In this document: positions 34,764 through 43,099 of the stretch, piece by piece
Layout: each line of letters begins with the position of its first letter
How positions within the stretch are numbered: the first letter of the stretch is position 1
Source of the DNA: an uncultured Peptococcaceae bacterium
GTDB lineage: Bacteria; Bacillota; Peptococcia; Peptococcales; Peptococcaceae
Direction of reading: 5' to 3'
Length of the DNA stretch: 64,000 bases
Assembly: GCA_900552455.1 (NCBI GenBank)
Contig: URZX01000006.1
Coordinates: forward strand, 1 to 64,000
Program-made: the position numbers and the translations under genes
Notes under the pieces: generated by a model
Seen by the model: the letters and a program-made list of their open reading frames with translations, nothing else
Told to the model about the DNA's origin: nothing
The model's database searches: none

Positions 34764-36158
34764 CTAAAATTTCTTGACAACTGCCATTTGATCGTCGCGG
34801 ATCATCTCCGGCGGAATGAGCTCCGTCGGGAAAAGCACCTCAGAGTGATTATCCCAGATCAGCTCGTGGCTGCACAATTTGCAGCTGTTGCGGTCGTAGG
34901 TATCCTTGTAGATTTTCGAAATGCGATAGAATTTGTCGCCTTCCCTGCGAAAATGATGGTCCTCTTCGCTGAGCGCATAGGTCCACGGAAATGCACGCTC
35001 GCTGCGTAGCTCGCCGTAAAGCTGGCCGTTTGCGACCCAGACGCAGAGCTGCACATTCTGATCGCTCGTATTTTTGAATCGATAATCGACGTAATTATAG
35101 AAAATCGACGTACCGGCTGCCAGCGGCTTGCGATGATCCACGTCACAGGCAAGCGCGTCGGAGTGCTTGTGAAACTCCGTCACTGCCAACGGACTGTGGA
35201 GAACGAGAAGATTGATGGTGTTTGCCAGATTGCAGAGTCCGCCGCCAAGTCCTGGAATGATCGCGTTTTTCTCAATGACGCGTCCGGCCTTGTAGCCTTT
35301 CTTTTCGGTGACATTGCCGACGAGCCGCCAGAAGGAAAACGTTTCGCCGGGACGGATGACGAGTCCGTCGAGTTTTTCGCAGGCGAGACGAATGTTCACT
35401 GCTTTGTTTTCCTGTAGCACAGGATCGATGCCGGGACCGGTTTTGATGACCTTGGAATGGTGCTCGGAAACAATATTCGGCAAGCGCTCGCTGCGCAATT
35501 CTGTGGCGAATGCTTCATGGCTCGTCAAATCCTGCAGATGGCGGCGCAGGGTTTCTTTCTGCGTGGCTATTTTATAAAACAATGGATTGATGTCGCTGAA
35601 ATGGCGGCGTGCTTTCGAAACGGTCTCCGTTTTCTTCTGGATGCCGCCTAGTCGCTGCGTATAGCGACGGCGCAAGCGCCAGGTCAGAAGCACAGCCTGC
35701 TCCGCGCGACGACGCTTGCCGAGTTTTTTCAACCCCGGCAGACGAATGAAACGCACAAGGATGCTCGCCATGCCCACGCGATTTGCACCAAAAACGTCGG
35801 TGAAAACCTGGTCGCCGATAACAACGCACTGATTTTTGTCAAGTTCCATGATCTCCGCTGCTTTGAGATAGCCCCATGGCTTTGGTTTTTCAGCGTCGTG
35901 GATATAGTAGCTCGTAATGTTCTGCATGAAGCGGTTGATGCGCTTCTCCTCATTGTTGGAAAGGAGCAGCGTTTTGAAACCAATGGCCTGGATCTCGCGG
36001 AAAAGCGCATCGATCTCCGGTGTTGAATCGTCGCCGTGGTGGACTAGCGTGTTGTCGATGTCAAAGAGCAGCCCGCGATAGCCCATCTGCCAGAGCTTTT
36101 CATAATCGATGGCAAACACGCTCTCAGCATATTCGTAAGGATAGAATTGTTTCAGCAT
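34764..36158 (-). CDS. YqeG-type HAD phosphatase fused to a VanW domain
   Basis: 464 aa with two unrelated domains. Residues about 5-165 are a HAD-IIIA hydrolase of the YqeG group: FDIDNTLVHH (nucleophile DxD), LLLSNNEEKR (motif II) and KPKPWGYL/VIGDQVFTDV (motifs III-IV). Residues about 195-450 are a VanW domain with PGETFSFW, GYKAGRVIEKNAIIPGLGGG and LCNLANTINLLVLHSPL. YqeG is a phosphatidylglycerophosphate-phosphatase-like protein and VanW occurs in glycopeptide-resistance loci, with unknown function. Both usually exist as separate proteins. ATG 36158 follows AAAGGAG by 7 nt and overlaps the upstream gene by 7 nt. Confidence 0.88.
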   Translation of the reverse strand: MLKQFYPYEYAESVFAIDYEKLWQMGYRGLLFDIDNTLVHHGDDSTPEIDALFREIQAIGFKTLLLSNNEEKRINRFMQNITSYYIHDAEKPKPWGYLKAAEIMELDKNQCVVIGDQVFTDVFGANRVGMASILVRFIRLPGLKKLGKRRRAEQAVLLTWRLRRRYTQRLGGIQKKTETVSKARRHFSDINPLFYKIATQKETLRRHLQDLTSHEAFATELRSERLPNIVSEHHSKVIKTGPGIDPVLQENKAVNIRLACEKLDGLVIRPGETFSFWRLVGNVTEKKGYKAGRVIEKNAIIPGLGGGLCNLANTINLLVLHSPLAVTEFHKHSDALACDVDHRKPLAAGTSIFYNYVDYRFKNTSDQNVQLCVWVANGQLYGELRSERAFPWTYALSEEDHHFRREGDKFYRISKIYKDTYDRNSCKLCSHELIWDNHSEVLFPTELIPPEMIRDDQMAVVKKF

Positions 36159-36832
36159 ACGCCCGCTCCTTTCATATAATCGCAAACCTTGTCGATCTGC
36201 TCACAGAACGTGCCGCCAAAGCAGCCGTCAAAAAACGCGCTGCCAATCGTGAACGCCCACGGCGCTGCTTCCTTCACTTCATCCAGCCGCGTATAGCTGT
36301 TGATACTGCCAGCCAGACAAACCGGCGCATCCAGAGCAGCGACAAATTCGCGATTGAGCGCAGCCGCATCGCCTGTGTAGCGATAGCCGAGCAGGTCGAT
36401 GCCATACACGCCCTCAGCGAGATAACGCTCTGCCTCGGCGACCATGCCCGCAAGCGTGCCGGTGAGCACCGATGGACGACCGACAATCTCGCCGACGAAC
36501 GGCATATAGCGAATGCCGTGATCGCGACAAAATGCGTTCACCGCGTCAGAAAACACCGTGCCCATGAGCACATCGCAGCCACATTCCGCTGCCATCTGCG
36601 CACCAGCGAGGCATTCTCGCTCTGTGTATTCGACAACCTCAAGAAAGGTCGTCTTGCCGGCATCCTTCATGCTGCGATAAAGCGTCTTCATTTGTTCCAG
36701 TGGCAGTGGCGCCTCCTTGAAGCCCCAAAATTCTGCCTTGCTGTCTTTGCAGCGCGCAAAAATCTCTGCCGCATCCAGAACGGTATGGTCATTGTATGTC
36801 AGCATCACAATGAGCTGTGGTGGCTGCATCAT
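36152..36832 (-). CDS. TIM-barrel protein, function unknown
   Basis: 226 aa, beta/alpha barrel of the ribulose-phosphate-binding type: alternating strands and helices with LIVMLTYND at the N-terminus, TTFLEVVEYTE, CDVLMGTVFSDAVN, and a C-terminal phosphate-binding style loop (VCLAGSINSYTRLDEV ... WAFTIGSAFFD). That resembles 2-dehydro-deoxyphosphogluconate aldolase, ThiG or NanE relatives, but I cannot place it. GGGGGG precedes the paired ATG codons. It is translationally coupled to the HAD-VanW gene, so a role in sugar-phosphate or cell-wall precursor metabolism is conceivable (inference). Confidence 0.7.
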   Translation of the reverse strand: MMQPPQLIVMLTYNDHTVLDAAEIFARCKDSKAEFWGFKEAPLPLEQMKTLYRSMKDAGKTTFLEVVEYTERECLAGAQMAAECGCDVLMGTVFSDAVNAFCRDHGIRYMPFVGEIVGRPSVLTGTLAGMVAEAERYLAEGVYGIDLLGYRYTGDAAALNREFVAALDAPVCLAGSINSYTRLDEVKEAAPWAFTIGSAFFDGCFGGTFCEQIDKVCDYMKGAGVC

Positions 36833-36954
36833 GTGTATCCCCCCAATGGCATTCTAGTTCTGTCGTTGTAAATTACAATTTTCTACAATTATATCATACT
36901 GCGCTGGAATTATAAAACAATTCGCAGATATATTTCGCAGCAAATTTGACACAA

Positions 36955-36992
36955 AAAGCCATGCTCCATCCTCGAAACGATGAAGCATGGCT
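36955..36992 (-). terminator. Terminator of the third ECF unit
   Basis: 14-bp stem 36957-36970 with 36979-36992 (one mismatch, arm core AGCCATGCT) followed by TTTTTGTG on the minus strand, 5 nt past the stop. Confidence 0.85.
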
Positions 36993-36997
36993 CAGGA

Positions 36998-38173
36998 TCA
37001 TTGCAGCGACGCAACGAGCTGCCAGGCAGCAGTGGCGTTGTTGCTGATCAATGTGACGAGGTCTTCGCCGATCGTAAAGGTGACAAAGCCAGGATCCTCT
37101 TCCACAGCATGGGTGACCTGCGCCTCTGTCAGCGTTGAAATATCACCCAAAGAACCATCCGCGAGCATGGCATCTGGTTCTGTGTAAACGCTCCACTGAA
37201 TGCGCAGCCAGCCTTCTTCGAAGGTGACGCCGCCATTTGCAACGGCTTCCTCTGTCGTTCCCGTCATGTACATGCCGTAAAACGAGATCGGCGTGCCATC
37301 GATGAGCGTCACCGTATTATCATAGCAAACATAGCCCAGCGCCTCAAAATCAGGAATGCGCCCGGAAAAAGCATCAGGATATTCTGCCAACGTGCTCGTC
37401 GTGATCTCAGCACCGCGGTCGATCGCAAAACGCTCGAGATCGATCGGATGCGCCCAGAACCAGTCGAGCAGATCGACGACGTCCTCGAAGCTGTCGTTCC
37501 AGGAGCCAATGATCTGGTACCAAACGCCGTCTCTTTCAAACGTCAGCGATTTTTCGCTGTCAGCCCGCCCCGTTGCAGTGATCGTCACACCATCGCGCTC
37601 CGTCTCCGTGTGTCGTTCTTTGATCCGCACGCCGTTCTCATCCAGATCGATGGCAACGCCGCACTCTGGCAATCGCATCTCCTCTGGTCCGGCGAGCACA
37701 GTGAGATCGCTGTAATCTTCTGTGCCGTCGCCGCGCGCCGCAAAGGCAAGCCGCACACCGTATAGACTGCCGTCTTCATTGTAATAGCCTTCGCCGTAGA
37801 AATCCGCATGATCAGCGAGCGCCGGTAGCACGCCTTCTTCAACGAGCGCTTCTCGCTGTTCGTTAAAACTGCGCGTCTCTGCATAAGGCATCTGATCTTC
37901 CGAAAGCGCTGCAGCACCGCTCCTCGTTCTCTGTCCATCGTCCTCGCTGGTCCCCTCATTATCGCGGAAATAATCCTCAGCAGTGAGCGATTCGTTTTCC
38001 TCCAACTGCGGCGGAGAGAGCACAATGCCAAACGCCACAACAGCACACAGAGCAGCTGCTGCGATCGTCCATTTTATCCAGCTGTGTCTTTTTCGCGCAG
38101 GCTCCTTATCCGCCGCTTCGATGTACGCCGGATCGATCTCCCCAAAGCGCTCCAACAATTCCTCACCTTTCAT
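36998..38173 (-). CDS. Membrane protein paired with an ECF sigma factor (likely anti-sigma)
   Basis: 391 aa. The first 30 residues are cytoplasmic (MKGEELLERFGEIDPAYIEAA), then a single membrane segment at about 33-52 and a large extracellular part. The extracellular region repeats a W/Y-rich pattern (GVWYQIIGSWNDSFEDV, EEGWLRIQWSVYTEPD) resembling DUF4367-like domains, but I cannot assign it with confidence. The start overlaps the sigma gene by 4 nt and follows GGAGGAG. By position it is an anti-sigma factor, but it lacks the zinc-finger Cys/His set of the protein at 23960-24652. Confidence 0.65.
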   Translation of the reverse strand: MKGEELLERFGEIDPAYIEAADKEPARKRHSWIKWTIAAAALCAVVAFGIVLSPPQLEENESLTAEDYFRDNEGTSEDDGQRTRSGAAALSEDQMPYAETRSFNEQREALVEEGVLPALADHADFYGEGYYNEDGSLYGVRLAFAARGDGTEDYSDLTVLAGPEEMRLPECGVAIDLDENGVRIKERHTETERDGVTITATGRADSEKSLTFERDGVWYQIIGSWNDSFEDVVDLLDWFWAHPIDLERFAIDRGAEITTSTLAEYPDAFSGRIPDFEALGYVCYDNTVTLIDGTPISFYGMYMTGTTEEAVANGGVTFEEGWLRIQWSVYTEPDAMLADGSLGDISTLTEAQVTHAVEEDPGFVTFTIGEDLVTLISNNATAAWQLVASLQ

Positions 38174-38730
38174 AGCAGGATCTCCTCCTTTTCCAGATAA
38201 CCGCGCAGGGCGTTGCGTGTGCGATGCAGCGTTGTCTTCACCTTACTTTCGCTGATGCCATAGCGCGCTGCAATCTGCGCCACACTGTCAAGATACCAGT
38301 AGCGCCGCACAAAAATGTTGCGCTTTTCCTCGTCGAGCGTCGCCAGAAAATCGTTCAGCGTCCGCACCAGCTCCCGCGCATCCAGCTGACAAGCTGTATC
38401 ATCCGGTGACGGAATGCACGCCTCCATTTCCGCGCTCAGCTGCGCAACGTGCGCCTGCCGCTTCAAGCGTTTCTGGTCGCGACAGCAATTGAGCGCAAAG
38501 TGTCGCGTGATCCGCGCCAGAAACGCGTAGAGATAGCTGCGCGGCTCATGCGGCGGAATCGCGTTCCACGCCGCCAGATACGTGTCGTTTTCACACTCCG
38601 CCGCCACCATCCGGTCGTCGACAATGTGCTGCGCCAACGCCTGCAGACGACCGCCATATTTTTCTGACGTGCGCGCGATCGCCATCTCGTCCCGCGAGAG
38701 AAAAAGTTCTACGATCCGTTCGTCTTCCAT
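38170..38730 (-). CDS. ECF-type RNA polymerase sigma factor
   Basis: 186 aa. Region 2 includes AAECENDTYLAAWNAIPP and YLYAFLARITRHFALN, with an Asn/Asp in the position where the -10 is read. Region 4 is QIAARYGISESKVKTTLHRTR. ATG 38730 follows AAAGGGGG by 7 nt; a TTG at 38748 is an unlikely alternative. It overlaps the membrane protein that follows. The family is sure; the signal is unknown. It is the third ECF pair here. Confidence 0.87.
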   Translation of the reverse strand: MEDERIVELFLSRDEMAIARTSEKYGGRLQALAQHIVDDRMVAAECENDTYLAAWNAIPPHEPRSYLYAFLARITRHFALNCCRDQKRLKRQAHVAQLSAEMEACIPSPDDTACQLDARELVRTLNDFLATLDEEKRNIFVRRYWYLDSVAQIAARYGISESKVKTTLHRTRNALRGYLEKEEILL

Positions 38731-38816
38731 CTCGACGCCCCCTTTCAATAGATTCCTTCACCCTTATAAGCACCGTTTCAGGAGAAACGTTACATATTTT
38801 TATCTTATCACAACCA

Positions 38817-38851
38817 CAAAAACGGCGCTGCTCATTTTTGAACAGCGCCGT
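38817..38851 (-). terminator. Terminator of the DJ-1/PBP unit
   Basis: 9-bp perfect stem 38822-38830 with 38843-38851 (arm ACGGCGCTG) followed by TTTTTGTGG on the minus strand, 9 nt past the PBP stop. Confidence 0.85.
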
Positions 38852-38859
38852 CTGGCGTT

Positions 38860-40704
38860 TTATTCTGCTGTTTCGGCGTTATCGCCGTCTGCATTTTCTT
38901 CTGTCTCGATGCCGCTTGGCACGTAAGCACCGCCTTTGGCGGTGTAAAGCTGGCTGACATAGCTGCCGAGGTAGGCTGCGTTGACGTCAGAGCCACCGCG
39001 GTTTTCGACAAAGTTGACCTGGATGCAGGCGGTCCAGTGTGGATCGTCAAGGTCGCCGCCGCAGATCCAGCCGAGGTTGGTGGAGCCGTCGACGCCGATC
39101 TCGGCGGTGCCGGTCTTGGCGTAAACGTTCGCGCCGACATCAGACGCATCGGCGGATGGATGCTGCACGGTGACGGCGTCACGCAGGGCGTTCTTGATGA
39201 AGTCGATGTTTTCCTGGCTGGTGCCGGTGTCGATCCAGACTTCCGGTTCTTCATCGAGGGCGTAGCAAGGCTTCATGATCTTGCCGGCATTTTCCAGGCT
39301 GGCATAGGTCAGCGCCTGCTGCAGCGGTGTGGTCATGACCTGATACTGACCATAGGCAGAATCAGCAAGGCCGGTTTCGTGGCCGTCAGCAACGACGCCT
39401 TCAGATGTGATCTGGCTGGTGTCGACTTTATACGCGCCCGGCACTTTCTGGCCATAGCCGAGGGATTTCATGCCGTTGTTGAAGGTATCATAGCCCATGT
39501 CTAGGGCACAGCGCGCGAAGTAGATGTTGTCCGAATAAACGAGGGCATCATGCAGGTTGATCCAGCCGCCGATCGGCACAACGCGATGCACAGTGTAACT
39601 GCCCCAGCCGCCTGGAGGCGCCCAGTCTTCGCCGTAGATCTCATAGCCATGCTCCAGCGTCATGCTGCCGCTGTTCAGGCCGATGAGGGTGGTAAGAAGC
39701 TTCTGGGTGGAGCCTGGGGTATTTTTCTGAGCGAAAAGGCCGTTGCCTGGCGTGGTACCTGCTTCAACAGCTGCGGCGTAATCTTCGGCGGTCATATTCT
39801 CATCCAGCCACATGGTTGGATCATAGGAAGATCCTTCGGCCATGACGAGCACCTGACCGTTGGATGGCTCAACGACGACGGCTGCAGCGGTTTCACCGCT
39901 GATCGTGTCGGCGGCGAGCTGCTGCGCTTCCAGATCGATGGTTGTGGTGATATCTTCACCGTCGGCTGGCTCGGTCTGGATCAGCACGTCATCCGGCTTG
40001 TCGCTGAGGGTAACGGTCATGCCGGCGGTTGCCACGAGGCGATCCTGATAGGCCTGTTCAAAACCGCTGCGGCCCACTTCTGTGCCGACGGAAACATCGC
40101 CGACGGTGCCGGCTTCGATCTCAGCAGCGGTCGCTGCGCGCACATAGCCCACGCAGGAGGACGCGATCGCTGCCTGTGGATACTGGCGCACGCCGTTTTC
40201 GTCATCCTGAGCGAGCACTTCGCCATCACGGGCATAGATGGTACCGCGTTTGCCCTGGGTGATCTGGACATTGAGGGTGTTGTCGTTGGTCAGACCGCTG
40301 AGCACAACCTCCGGCGTCCAGGCCAGCTGCATATTTTCGTCGCTGCCGCTGAACACGAGCTGCGCTGGCAGCTCTGCCTCCCAGCCATTGCCGGCGACGA
40401 CGACGGTGGCGTCAAAAACGCTCTTGCCGTCTGTGGAGGCATCCTTGTTGCGCTTGATGTCGGTGTAATCAACGCTGTCCACAGCGAGCGTGTCGTAAAC
40501 AGCGCTCATGCGCTCAGCCACGACTTCCTGCGTCACGCTCTGCTTTGTGGCGTCGTCGCAGAGAGCGTAAACCTGTGCTGCGTCCATGGTTTCCAGGGCG
40601 GTTTCCACTTCTGTGAGGCGTTCTTTCGCCTCCTGGCTCTCACAGCCGGAGAAAATGCTTGCGGCTGCAAGGGTTAAGAGAAATACGAGTCCTAATTTTT
40701 TCAT
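38860..40704 (-). CDS. MecA/PBP3-type class B penicillin-binding lipoprotein
   Basis: 614 aa. Lipoprotein signal with lipobox FSGC (Cys about 20), an N-terminal NTF2-like domain (residues about 25-130) as in MecA/PBP2a, a dimerisation domain, and a transpeptidase domain. Active-site motifs are STQK (Ser nucleophile, about residue 333), SDN and KTG. It cross-links peptidoglycan outside the membrane. Members of this group tend to have low affinity for beta-lactams, so intrinsic resistance is possible but not shown by sequence alone. It follows a DJ-1 gene by 32 nt with no terminator between. Confidence 0.9.
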   Translation of the reverse strand: MKKLGLVFLLTLAAASIFSGCESQEAKERLTEVETALETMDAAQVYALCDDATKQSVTQEVVAERMSAVYDTLAVDSVDYTDIKRNKDASTDGKSVFDATVVVAGNGWEAELPAQLVFSGSDENMQLAWTPEVVLSGLTNDNTLNVQITQGKRGTIYARDGEVLAQDDENGVRQYPQAAIASSCVGYVRAATAAEIEAGTVGDVSVGTEVGRSGFEQAYQDRLVATAGMTVTLSDKPDDVLIQTEPADGEDITTTIDLEAQQLAADTISGETAAAVVVEPSNGQVLVMAEGSSYDPTMWLDENMTAEDYAAAVEAGTTPGNGLFAQKNTPGSTQKLLTTLIGLNSGSMTLEHGYEIYGEDWAPPGGWGSYTVHRVVPIGGWINLHDALVYSDNIYFARCALDMGYDTFNNGMKSLGYGQKVPGAYKVDTSQITSEGVVADGHETGLADSAYGQYQVMTTPLQQALTYASLENAGKIMKPCYALDEEPEVWIDTGTSQENIDFIKNALRDAVTVQHPSADASDVGANVYAKTGTAEIGVDGSTNLGWICGGDLDDPHWTACIQVNFVENRGGSDVNAAYLGSYVSQLYTAKGGAYVPSGIETEENADGDNAETAE

Positions 40705-40736
40705 ATTATCATCCTACAATTTTCAAAAAAGAGCGA

Positions 40737-41315
40737 TCAGAGTCCCAGATTTTTTTCAACGATATCCATAACGACGGCGCGTTTCACTTCGTCGGCCTTA
40801 TCGGCATCAAAGAGCGCTTCCACGAGGGCGAGCGCAAAATACCCCGCCGCACCGGCGCCGCGGGAGGTGATGACCTTGCCGTCGATGACGACGGTATCTT
40901 CGCTGAAACTGCCGATATTTTCGAGCTTGCCTTCCCAGCCAGGGAAGCAGGTTGTGCATTTGCCGACGAGCACACCGGCGTGGTCGAGCACAGAAGGCCC
41001 AGCGCAGAGAGAGGTCACCCACGCGCCCTGATCAGCCATGGCTTTGACAAAGGCGAGCACTTTTTCGTTGGCGATGAGATTTGGCACGCCTGGCAGACCG
41101 CCTGGCACAACGACCATCGCGTAATCCTCCGGATGAATGTCGTCGAGGAAGGAATCAGCCTGCACGAGCACCTGATGCGCACTTGGCACGGTGATCTCGC
41201 TGGTGGTGCTGATGATATCGACGGTCGCACCGGCACGACGCAGATAATCGACTGGCGTCAGCGCTTCGACCTCTTCATATCCTGGGGCCAATAACACACA
41301 TACACGTTGTTCCAT
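40737..41315 (-). CDS. DJ-1/PfpI-family protein
   Basis: 192 aa, DJ-1/ThiJ superfamily. The nucleophile elbow Cys is in SLCAGP at about residue 104, with the conserved Glu in APGYEEVEAL near residue 14. Relatives include YajL/DJ-1 deglycase-type and chaperone-type proteins and glyoxalase III. The ATG at 41315 starts MEQRVCVLL. Role likely in repair or detoxification of glycated or reactive-carbonyl-damaged molecules; that is knowledge of relatives, not shown here. A TATAAT -10 lies upstream on the minus strand (41377-41372). Confidence 0.87.
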   Translation of the reverse strand: MEQRVCVLLAPGYEEVEALTPVDYLRRAGATVDIISTTSEITVPSAHQVLVQADSFLDDIHPEDYAMVVVPGGLPGVPNLIANEKVLAFVKAMADQGAWVTSLCAGPSVLDHAGVLVGKCTTCFPGWEGKLENIGSFSEDTVVIDGKVITSRGAGAAGYFALALVEALFDADKADEVKRAVVMDIVEKNLGL

Positions 41316-41351
41316 AAATAATCACTCCTATTACAATGACTTTCCATGTGT

Positions 41352-41377
41352 TATACTATGAACTACAGACTATTATA
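41352..41377. promoter_or_regulatory. Divergent promoter elements between DJ-1 and the thiamine-binding-like gene
   Basis: Plus strand: TATACT at 41352-41357 preceded by TGT (extended -10). Minus strand: TATAAT at 41377-41372. The -35 regions are weak. The plus-strand leader to the ATG at 41485 is about 120 nt. Confidence 0.45.
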
Positions 41378-41484
41378 GCAAAAAACAGCGGCATTGCCAT
41401 TGCAAAAACGCAAATCACCGAGGGTTTTATACGCTGCACAATGACTGTCCGCCGCTGTGTGTCAAATTCAAAGGAGGTTTTCGC

Positions 41485-41790
41485 ATGGCGCTTATGGAGA
41501 TCACAATCATTCCAATGGGCACCGGCACCACTAGCTGCAGCCCATACATCGCCCGTGTGCTCGACATCGCCAAAGCAGATCCCAAAGTCAGCTACGCGCT
41601 CAATCCTATGGGCACGACGCTGGAGGGTGAGCTCGGCGATCTCTACCATTGTCTGCAGAATATGCAGGAGGCGCTCTTCGACGACGGCATCCAGCGTGTC
41701 TACACTGTCTGCAAGATCGACGACCGCCGCGACAAGTATCAGAACATGGACCAACGCATTCGATCAGTGAAGGAGAAACAACATGACTAA
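41485..41790 (+). CDS. MTH1187/YkoF-type (DUF77) small protein
   Basis: 101 aa, DUF77 fold in which related proteins bind thiamine or hydroxymethylpyrimidine-like ligands. The N-terminal strand MEITIIPMGTGTTSCSPYIARVL (quoted in two parts: MEITIIPMGTG and SPYIARVLDI) and YALNPMGTTLEGE are the family core. AAAGGAGG precedes the ATG. It overlaps the next gene by 8 nt. No TPP riboswitch is visible in the leader, so the ligand remains open. Confidence 0.85.
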   Translation: MALMEITIIPMGTGTTSCSPYIARVLDIAKADPKVSYALNPMGTTLEGELGDLYHCLQNMQEALFDDGIQRVYTVCKIDDRRDKYQNMDQRIRSVKEKQHD

Positions 41791-42283
41791 CGGAAAACTC
41801 AACGTATTACTCGCCACCGCACTCGACAAGGCTGCCGACGACCGCGCCCTCGCCAGCCGCATCATGAAACGCTTCGCCCTCGCACAGGCGCTGGCTGTTG
41901 AAGAGCAGCTCTCCGAGGATGACACGCGCATCGTCGCCGCTGCTGCTGCGCTCTACGAATTCAACGACGAAAGTGTGAACCCTGCCGACGACGGCAAAGA
42001 ATTCTCGCCGATCGTGATCAGCGGCTTTATCAAGGAACTGCTCGACGATCTCTACGTCCCAGTCTTTGAAGCCTCTGCTGTCGGCTCTCTCGTCGCCATG
42101 CAGAAGCACGGCCTGTCCATCGAAAATGATTTGCACCGTTTGCTCGTCGACGTGAATCTCCTCGTCACCCTTGACGAAGAAAACGCCGATGATGCCCGCG
42201 TGAAGGAAGCGGCAGAATCTCTCACCCACGCTTCTGCCAAACGCCGTCTGGCGCTCATGTTCGGCCTGGAAGGCGCTGAATAA
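41783..42283 (+). CDS. Helical conserved-type protein, function unknown
   Basis: 166 aa, predominantly alpha-helical, acidic. I do not recognise a family; the pattern RIMKRFALAQALAVEEQL and IVAAAAALYEF faintly resembles HD-domain helices, but the metal-binding His-Asp pair is absent. AAGGAGAAACAAC precedes the ATG, which lies 8 nt before the end of the DUF77-type gene, so the two are coupled. It ends before a bidirectional terminator. Confidence 0.6.
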   Translation: MTNGKLNVLLATALDKAADDRALASRIMKRFALAQALAVEEQLSEDDTRIVAAAAALYEFNDESVNPADDGKEFSPIVISGFIKELLDDLYVPVFEASAVGSLVAMQKHGLSIENDLHRLLVDVNLLVTLDEENADDARVKEAAESLTHASAKRRLALMFGLEGAE

Positions 42284-42304
42284 ACTTCCCATAGAAAAGC
42301 AAAA

Positions 42305-42348
42305 ACCGCACTGGCGATCCGCTGGATACGCTGGTGCGGTAATTTTTT
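42305..42348. terminator. Terminator between convergent units
   Basis: Arms ACCGCAC (42305-42311) and GTGCGGT (42334-42340) with partial further pairing, followed by AATTTTTT on the plus strand; an A-run on the other side gives U residues in the minus direction. Confidence 0.8.
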
Positions 42349-42353
42349 GCCTG

Positions 42354-42971
42354 TTATTTCTGCACGTCTGCAGACCCCTCGACACCATAATCGGTGACAT
42401 CGTCGTAATTGTTGAGCGCGAGAACTTTTTGCGCGAGAATCTTCGAAGTCAGCGACAGCGCTGCCATGCTTGTGCCAAGAATGGTCAGCGGCATTTCTGC
42501 AAACGTCGTCTGCTCCACAGCTTTGCCCTGTGCAACATCTGCCACATAAGCAAGACTCAGCTCGATCTGCTCACAGAAGCGGTCGTACGCTTTCTGGAAA
42601 TCATGGTCGCACAGCTCCAGCTGCAGATAGACACCCTTTTGGATATCTGTCAGCGGCAGCACCTGCTTGAACAGCGCATAGACCATCAGGCAGGCGATGT
42701 GTTCGCGATGATAGCGTTTTTTCTCTGGCTTTGGGATGAAATGCTGTTTCACATAGTTGTTGATCATCGCAGAGGTCAGCATACGGTCTTCTTTTTTTCC
42801 TTTCTGCGACTGTCCATTTGGATCAGCCAAAAGGAACGCCAGGGTGTCGTTGATGTAAGCGACGACCTGGTCCATATACAGATTCAGCGATGGCAGCTCC
42901 TCCCAGCGCGGGAGACGAATTTCGGCAAGCTCTTTTGCCCAATCATTTAATTCCTGGGAATAGTCAATCAT
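42354..42971 (-). CDS. DUF1836 protein, probable DNA-binding regulator
   Basis: 205 aa. RLPRWEELPSLNLYMDQVVAY, MLTSAMINNYVKQHFIPKPEKKRYHREHIACLM are the DUF1836 signature (quoted in shorter parts: LPRWEELPSLNLYMDQ, SAMINNYVKQ, KPEKKRYHREHIA). The family is predicted to be a MerR-like helix-turn-helix; the conserved NNYVK and KKRY segments would contact DNA. ATG 42971 follows GGAGGGG; the frame extends upstream but a palindromic promoter occupies that stretch. The perfect 14-bp palindrome at 42987-43000 overlaps its own -10, suggesting autoregulation. Confidence 0.8.
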   Translation of the reverse strand: MIDYSQELNDWAKELAEIRLPRWEELPSLNLYMDQVVAYINDTLAFLLADPNGQSQKGKKEDRMLTSAMINNYVKQHFIPKPEKKRYHREHIACLMVYALFKQVLPLTDIQKGVYLQLELCDHDFQKAYDRFCEQIELSLAYVADVAQGKAVEQTTFAEMPLTILGTSMAALSLTSKILAQKVLALNNYDDVTDYGVEGSADVQK

Positions 42972-42986
42972 GAGACCCCCTCCTTC

Positions 42987-43023
42987 TATACTATAGTATA
43001 TAGGACGGCTGTAAAATGTGCAA
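42987..43023 (-). promoter_or_regulatory. DUF1836 promoter with 14-bp palindromic operator
   Basis: Minus strand TTGCAC (43023-43018), 17-nt spacer, TATACT (43000-42995). The perfect palindrome TATACTATAGTATA (42987-43000) covers the -10 and the start site. It is placed where a repressor, possibly the DUF1836 protein itself, would block transcription. Confidence 0.6.
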
Positions 43024-43055
43024 ATCATTTTTACAATTCTTGAAAATAATCACAC

Positions 43056-43080
43056 AAAAAGAGGCCGCCGAAGCAGCCTC
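43056..43080 (-). terminator. Terminator of the pst-pho operon
   Basis: 8-bp stem 43061-43068 with 43073-43080 (arm GAGGCCGC, one mismatch) and a 4-nt loop, followed by five T residues on the minus strand. It lies 20 nt past the histidine kinase stop. Confidence 0.82.
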
Positions 43081-43099
43081 AAGAAGGTAAACAGCAAAT

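Noticed and set aside
41400..41484. TPP riboswitch before the DUF77-type gene
   Set aside because: No thi-box core could be identified in the roughly 120-nt leader.
41783..42283. HD-domain hydrolase
   Set aside because: Helical pattern is faintly similar, but the His-Asp metal ligands are missing.
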